This document shows positions 59,369 to 64,000 of a stretch of DNA of 64,000 bases, in pieces. The notes under the pieces are model-generated. The model saw only the letters and a list, made by a program, of their open reading frames with translations. It had not been told where the DNA came from and searched no databases. The stretch's first letter is position 1. Each line of letters begins with the position of its first letter. The stretch comes from Elusimicrobia bacterium HGW-Elusimicrobia-1 (GTDB lineage Bacteria; Elusimicrobiota; Endomicrobiia; PHAN01): NCBI GenBank assembly GCA_002841695.1, contig PHAN01000004.1, forward strand, positions 62,001 through 126,000, in the 5' to 3' direction. A program made the translations under genes and the position numbers.

Positions 59369-61744
59369 ATGAAAAAGGCAATAGGCATAGCCGCCATACT
59401 GGCGCTTACGGCGCTGGGGCCGTCGGCGGGAATTCTCGCGGCGCAGGAAGACGTCGACCTTAACGCGGCGTCGGTCGCCGAGCTTTCCGCCGTCGACGGT
59501 ATTACGGAAGCCGTCGCCAAAGCCATCGTGGCGCACCGCGCGCGCTCGCCTTTCAGGATAACCGAGGATTTGCGCTCCGTTGCCGGAGTGACCGAAGAAA
59601 TATATCTTAAGGCAAGGGGCCGCTTTTTCGTGTCGGCCGTCTACGACGATACTTTCGAGGATATCGTACCCGAAGCCGACGACGAGGGCGCGACGGGACT
59701 TGTCGACGCCGTCGGCGGTCAGGATTCGGTGCTGGATGATTTGCGCGGGAGGCCTCTTGATCTTAACATCGCCCAGAAGACGGACCTGCTGGATTTGCCT
59801 CTGGTGACGTCGCAACTCGCCGACGCCATACTTCTCCGCCGCAGGCAGGAGCCGTTCAAAAACATCGAAGAACTCAGAAGTGTCAAGGGTATGACCGACG
59901 AGATTTATCGCGGTATGGCTCCTTATATCAGGGTTCTGCGTCCGGAAGAGCGCGAAATTTTCGCCGGTGACATAAGATTCCGCATAGGTCCGTCGATATC
60001 GGTTTCAAAACCCGATAAAAATCCATCCGTAGAATATCCTTACGACAATCCTCTTCAGATATACAATCGCACGCGCTTTCGCTTCGGCTCCAAATACGAG
60101 GCGGGTTTCATCATAGACGCCGCGCGCTGGGAGCCGGCGCTCGACTATCAGACGATAAGAGAATTACATCTCAAAAAGTTTTACTTCCGCGCGAACGACG
60201 CTTTCGGATTCGACAGAATAATAGCCGGAAATTATCAACTCCAATACGCGCAGGGGCTCGTTTTTTATTACCCGTTCGGAGAGCTGGTGCGCCCCATCAA
60301 AGTAAAAGCCCGAGGCCCCAAGGTCGATACGGGCACAAACCCGAACGCGTATTTCCGCGGCGTTGCCGTGGAGAAAAAATGGCAGGCGTTCGACCTCTCG
60401 GGTTTTTATTCATATAAAGGGATTTATGCCGACCTGAATGCCGACGGCACCGCGAAGTTCGATCTTGAATCCGACGCCAAGATGGATCTGGGATCGAACA
60501 CCTCCGACCGCGAGATTGCCAGGCAGAACAATCTCTACGAAGAATTGCTCGGCGGGCGCGTGCAGTGGAATTTCGCTCAGGGCACGCACATCTCCCTGAT
60601 AGGTTACGACGCGGTTTATTCTCCGACGATAAATCCGCAGGATTCGGCCGGAAATCCGTCGGGACTTTTCAAATTCCGCGGCGACGGCAACACCGTGCTC
60701 GGCGGCGATTTTGACACGTGGGTCAACGGCGTAAACTTTTTCGGCGAATACGCCAAATCCTACGAGCGCGGACGCGACAAGCTGGGACTTGCCGCTCCGT
60801 ACGACGTTTCAAGAAGCGGCGACGCGTGGCTTATGCAGATGATGTACGCCGTCAATAAATTCACTTTCTATATGATTGCCTGGGACTACGATCCCGATTA
60901 CATAAATCCGCACGGTTCCGCCGTCGGCGGACGCTCCATGCGGGACAGTGACTTTAACCAGATCGGCAATTACATAGGGACTTTTTATAAGACGGGCAAA
61001 CTTGAGACGAACATCTCTTTTAAGCCCGTAAAATATAAAGTGCCGGAAAAGACCGTCAACTATCCCGGTGTTTCGAACGATTTCTGGTACGACATAAAAT
61101 ACAAACCATCCAAGGAATACGAATTTTATTATCGCGCGTGGAACCATTATTACGACGATAACATAAAGGTTTCTTATACCGACCCCGATACAGGCGTCAC
61201 TACATCCGAAACGACGGACGCTTACGTGGCATACCTGAGAAACCGTTACCAGATAACTTATAAGCCCAACAAAAATTTGCAATTAAAAGCGCGCTTCGAC
61301 GATTCGCGTAAAATATCGCCGGATTACTATTACGAACAATCGGGCTGGCTGAGCTATTTCGACATAGGATACAAGATGACCTCGGATATGAAACTTTCCT
61401 GGCGCTATATGTTCTACGATTCGCCGTATTTCGCGATGTCGTCGATAGACGATATGTGGCCGAGGGTGCTGGTGCCTATGTTCTGGACGCAGGGGCGAGG
61501 CAAGGGGCGCAGATGGTATCTGGCCGTCTCCCAAAAACTTGACCGCAATACCGAAATATGGATGAGATACGAAAATCTTTATTCCATAAGCAGTAACTAC
61601 GACAGTCATACGTTCAAACTTCAGTTCGACTATAAATGGGGCGCCGTTTCCCGTCGCACGACCCGTCAGCGGGCCGTGCCGGCCGCGTCCGAATCGCCGT
61701 CGGAATCTCAGCAGTTCTATGACTTCGGACAGGAAAAAATATAA
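59369..61744 (+). CDS. ComEA-like HhH domains fused to a large beta-barrel
   Basis: 791 residues. A signal peptide ends near LAAQED. Two HhH units follow: about 28-90 (VDLNAASVAELSAVDGITEAVAKAIVAHR) and about 128-190 (LDLNIAQKTDLLDLPLVTSQLADAILLRR). Residues from about 200 to the end are a tyrosine- and aromatic-rich beta-barrel of unknown family, with RIGPSISVSKPDK at the start and a serine-rich tail after SHTFKLQFDYKWG. Compared with the previous gene, the order is reversed (HhH first, barrel last). The pair suggests a DNA-binding outer-membrane assembly. Confidence 0.82.
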   Translation: MKKAIGIAAILALTALGPSAGILAAQEDVDLNAASVAELSAVDGITEAVAKAIVAHRARSPFRITEDLRSVAGVTEEIYLKARGRFFVSAVYDDTFEDIVPEADDEGATGLVDAVGGQDSVLDDLRGRPLDLNIAQKTDLLDLPLVTSQLADAILLRRRQEPFKNIEELRSVKGMTDEIYRGMAPYIRVLRPEEREIFAGDIRFRIGPSISVSKPDKNPSVEYPYDNPLQIYNRTRFRFGSKYEAGFIIDAARWEPALDYQTIRELHLKKFYFRANDAFGFDRIIAGNYQLQYAQGLVFYYPFGELVRPIKVKARGPKVDTGTNPNAYFRGVAVEKKWQAFDLSGFYSYKGIYADLNADGTAKFDLESDAKMDLGSNTSDREIARQNNLYEELLGGRVQWNFAQGTHISLIGYDAVYSPTINPQDSAGNPSGLFKFRGDGNTVLGGDFDTWVNGVNFFGEYAKSYERGRDKLGLAAPYDVSRSGDAWLMQMMYAVNKFTFYMIAWDYDPDYINPHGSAVGGRSMRDSDFNQIGNYIGTFYKTGKLETNISFKPVKYKVPEKTVNYPGVSNDFWYDIKYKPSKEYEFYYRAWNHYYDDNIKVSYTDPDTGVTTSETTDAYVAYLRNRYQITYKPNKNLQLKARFDDSRKISPDYYYEQSGWLSYFDIGYKMTSDMKLSWRYMFYDSPYFAMSSIDDMWPRVLVPMFWTQGRGKGRRWYLAVSQKLDRNTEIWMRYENLYSISSNYDSHTFKLQFDYKWGAVSRRTTRQRAVPAASESPSESQQFYDFGQEKI

Positions 61745-61776
61745 ATACGATGATTTTATTTAGAGGTAATGCCGAT

Positions 61777-62955
61777 ATGAGAAAAATAATCGCGAAGTCG
61801 ACATTAATTACGGCCGCCCTGCTTTTTGCCGCGTCAGGCGGCGCGTGGTCGCAGAGCTATCTCGGCGCGCTCAATGCGGGAGATATGGTCGTAGGAACCG
61901 GACTGCGCTCTTACGCAATGGGCGGCGCGGGAATCGGCGGTTCCGACGAGCCGGCCACACTTCTGTACAATCCTGCCACGATGAACTATCCGGGGCAAAG
62001 GCAGCTCGCGCTGGGATTCGCTTACAACCCTATTACGGAACGAGTGGTGACCAGCGACAAAAGAGTTTACTATAACGAGCCCGCTTCTTTCGGCATAAAT
62101 AATTTCGCCGTTGTCGTTCCGGCCCAGAATAATCGTTTCGCTTTCGGCTTTGCCTACGCGCCGGCGTACGACTCAAATTACAGCCATAAGCAGATACTCT
62201 ATTCGCCGTCGGCGCCCGCGACAAGAATCGGCTATTGGGAGTTTGTTTCGGCCGGCACGATCAATCGAATGACGCCCGCCGTATCAATGAAACTCTCAGA
62301 AAAATTCGCGGTGGGCTTGTCTTACAACATGATTTCAGGAGCCCAAAGTTACAGCGCTAAACTGATAGATACGTCCGGTGTCGCCGACATCATAGTTCTG
62401 TCCAGCGAGGCCGCGGTAACTACCACGGGCTCGCGCCTCGACTTTGGCGTGATCTTTACCGGTCTCAATCCTTTGAGAATCGGTTTGACGTATTTCGGCG
62501 CCGCCTCGCTTACGCAAAAAACGGCTTCCGCCGAAAGACAGGTGGAAATGCCATCGTACGTCGGGCTCGGCGTTGCGTGGGACTTCGGCGGAAGATATAA
62601 CACAAAACTGGCTTTCGATTTGCTGCCGATGCCGCTGACGGCGGTTAAATTTAACAAAGCGCTCGCCGGATGGGACGACATAACGGTTCTTAAAATCGGT
62701 TTCGAGCATTGGGTTCGAGAAGACGTCCCGTTCCGTCTGGGATTTTACTCTCTGCCTTTCTACGCCGAAAAAAAGATAGAACTCGCGGCTTTCACGTTCG
62801 GTTCCGGCTACAAACTCTCGGACAGCGTTTTTCTGGACTTTACCGGCGAGTACGGGAAGAGAAACTTTGTAAGCGACGGCACTTTCTTCGCCGCCAAGAC
62901 CACTATCGACGAGACATTCAAAAAACTGGCTTTCGGAGCCAATTACAGATGGTAA
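61777..62955 (+). CDS. OMPP1/UPF0164-like outer-membrane protein
   Basis: 392 residues from ATG at 61777, with AGAGG at about 61762-61766 as the ribosome-binding site; the longer frame from 61750 is rejected. A signal peptide ends near AWSQ. The family opening GLRSYAMGGAGIGGSDEPATLLYNPATMNYPG follows. The remaining strands alternate and the protein ends GANYRW, an aromatic C-terminus typical of OM barrels. It is the third such barrel in the region and 33 nt after the HhH-barrel gene, so co-transcribed. Ligand or transport role is unknown. Confidence 0.75.
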   Translation: MRKIIAKSTLITAALLFAASGGAWSQSYLGALNAGDMVVGTGLRSYAMGGAGIGGSDEPATLLYNPATMNYPGQRQLALGFAYNPITERVVTSDKRVYYNEPASFGINNFAVVVPAQNNRFAFGFAYAPAYDSNYSHKQILYSPSAPATRIGYWEFVSAGTINRMTPAVSMKLSEKFAVGLSYNMISGAQSYSAKLIDTSGVADIIVLSSEAAVTTTGSRLDFGVIFTGLNPLRIGLTYFGAASLTQKTASAERQVEMPSYVGLGVAWDFGGRYNTKLAFDLLPMPLTAVKFNKALAGWDDITVLKIGFEHWVREDVPFRLGFYSLPFYAEKKIELAAFTFGSGYKLSDSVFLDFTGEYGKRNFVSDGTFFAAKTTIDETFKKLAFGANYRW

Positions 62956-62984
62956 CACGCTGACGTTCCGTCGGCGTCGCATAT

Positions 62985-64000
62985 ATGAGACGCAATATTC
63001 TTCAAATAATTCTCGATAAAAAACTTCGCTGCGCGCCCGGCGCGGTCATTCGCGCCTTGAGCATAATGGCGTTGGCGGCCTCGACGGCCTTCGCCGATCC
63101 CGCGGACCCGACTCCCGCCGTATTCCACCAGCCCGACGGAACCGCGATTACCGCCCGCAAGGTCGGAGACGAGTATTACAGCCGCACGGTTACCGACGAC
63201 GGTTACACGATAATACAAGGCGACGGCGGATGGTGGTACTACGCCGCTCCCGGCGCCGACGGCTGGCCTTACGCGACCGACAGGCGTGCGGGCGTCGACG
63301 CTCCTGCGTCCGACGTTAAGCCGGGCGTTGCGCCGTCGCCGGCCTCAAGAAGGGCGCTGAGTATTCGCCGCGACGCAAGAAGACGCGCGCCGTCGCGGCG
63401 GGCGGCGGCGGTTTCTCCCAAAGGGACAAAAGAGATTCTCGTCCTGAGGGTTGATTTTTCCGATCGGGCGGGAACCAAAACCAGGGCATACTATGAGAAC
63501 TATCTGTTCGCGCAGGGAACTTACACTCTGAGAGGATATTACGACGAGGTTTCTTACAATCAACTTGTCGTTACGGGCACAGTCGCGGGCGACGACTGGA
63601 TGCGCTCGGCGAAAACTTCGGTTTATTACGGCGCGGACTCGACTACGGGCACCGACGACCTCAACGGGCCGATTTACGAACTTGCCCGCGAGGCGGTGCA
63701 ACTTGCCGACCCTTCCGTCAATTTTGCCGACTATGATAAAGACGGCGATCTCATCGTCGACCACGTTATAATTATCTATGCCGGAAACTCTCAGTCCTCA
63801 TCAGCGGGCGTTGCCAATAATATCTGGCCGCATCAATGGCAGATAGGCGAAGCCGGCGAAATCGTCGACGGCGTTACGGTGCTTAATTATACGATGGTCG
63901 CCGAAAATAGTTCTATGGGAACTTACGCCCACGAGTTTTTTCACGACCTCGGCGCGCCGGATCTTTACGACTACGATTACGACGGCACGCCCGTGGGAAG
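62985..64000 (+). CDS. M6-family metalloprotease, 3' end missing (window edge)
   Basis: My translation from ATG at 62985 gives 338 codons before the right edge. A signal peptide (to about residue 38) is followed by a pro-region that includes GYTIIQGDGGWWYYA, common in M6 (immune inhibitor A-like) peptidases. The domain opening TKEILVLRVDFSD comes next, then the zinc site H316-E317-x-x-H320 in AHEFFHDLGAPD. Such enzymes are secreted proteases. It follows the barrel genes by 30 nt. A C-terminal sorting domain like those of its neighbours would be expected beyond the edge but cannot be seen. Confidence 0.8.
   Translation, partial: MRRNILQIILDKKLRCAPGAVIRALSIMALAASTAFADPADPTPAVFHQPDGTAITARKVGDEYYSRTVTDDGYTIIQGDGGWWYYAAPGADGWPYATDRRAGVDAPASDVKPGVAPSPASRRALSIRRDARRRAPSRRAAAVSPKGTKEILVLRVDFSDRAGTKTRAYYENYLFAQGTYTLRGYYDEVSYNQLVVTGTVAGDDWMRSAKTSVYYGADSTTGTDDLNGPIYELAREAVQLADPSVNFADYDKDGDLIVDHVIIIYAGNSQSSSAGVANNIWPHQWQIGEAGEIVDGVTVLNYTMVAENSSMGTYAHEFFHDLGAPDLYDYDYDGTPVG

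Overview
The window looks like a chromosomal segment of an uncultured or deep-branching Gram-negative bacterium, most plausibly Elusimicrobiota or a similar candidate phylum. The evidence is a set of signal-peptide outer-membrane beta-barrels, very large fibronectin/lamin-tail surface proteins, Tad-type pseudopilins, GC-rich codon use, short overlapping operons, and many short palindromic intergenic repeats. No rRNA, tRNA, CRISPR array, prophage or insertion sequence was recognised. The taxonomic call is an inference from gene content.

Layout. (1) 1-4867, minus strand: a cluster of Tad/TadE-like pseudopilin-type proteins, with a long periplasmic coiled-coil protein and one anchored protein. 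(2) 5245-18291: purine or N-heterocycle catabolism. It holds a HyuA-type hydantoinase, an alpha/beta hydrolase with panC, one molybdenum hydroxylase operon on plus (FAD, 2Fe-2S, Mo subunits), a MoaD/ThiS-like protein, and a second, convergent molybdenum hydroxylase operon on minus that also carries the cofactor genes mocA and xdhC. (3) 18528-26143: a LysM protein, a TPR protein, a SPOR-NlpC/P60 hydrolase, an XRE regulator, dprA, topA, a XerC/D recombinase and an unknown UBA-like protein. (4) 26140-30222: a mixed hydrogenase-maturation block. It contains a MobB fused to a [NiFe]-hydrogenase endopeptidase, HypA, HydG, and a HydE carrying an N-terminal HypC domain. (5) 30222-43720: an AddA/RecB-like helicase-nuclease, a DUF2723-TPR membrane protein, ComEC with an apparently dead metallo-beta-lactamase domain, a split membrane-anchored Cas4-like nuclease, a UvrD-like helicase, a separate ComEC-type metallo-beta-lactamase with intact metal ligands, and a small nucleotidyltransferase-fold protein. 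(6) 44005-64000: a surface and outer-membrane region. It holds a 3321-residue Kelch/FN3/lamin-tail protein, two PorV/UPF0164-like barrels, an exported tandem-SpoVG protein, a second lamin-tail protein, two barrel proteins fused to ComEA-like helix-hairpin-helix domains, and the start of an M6 metalloprotease.

How they may work together. DprA, ComEC, the separate MBL nuclease, Tad-type pseudopilins and the two HhH-barrel proteins together suggest natural transformation, with helicase-nucleases for DNA processing. The molybdenum hydroxylases, hydantoinase and XdhC/MocA set resembles the E. coli hyuA-mocA-xdhD purine locus in composition. The hydrogenase block mixes parts of the [NiFe] and [FeFe] maturation pathways and has no structural hydrogenase beside it. 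The best candidates for something undescribed are the HypC-HydE and MobB-protease fusions, the HhH-barrel pair, the division of labour between ComEC and its separate MBL protein, the split Cas4-like nuclease, and the exported double SpoVG.
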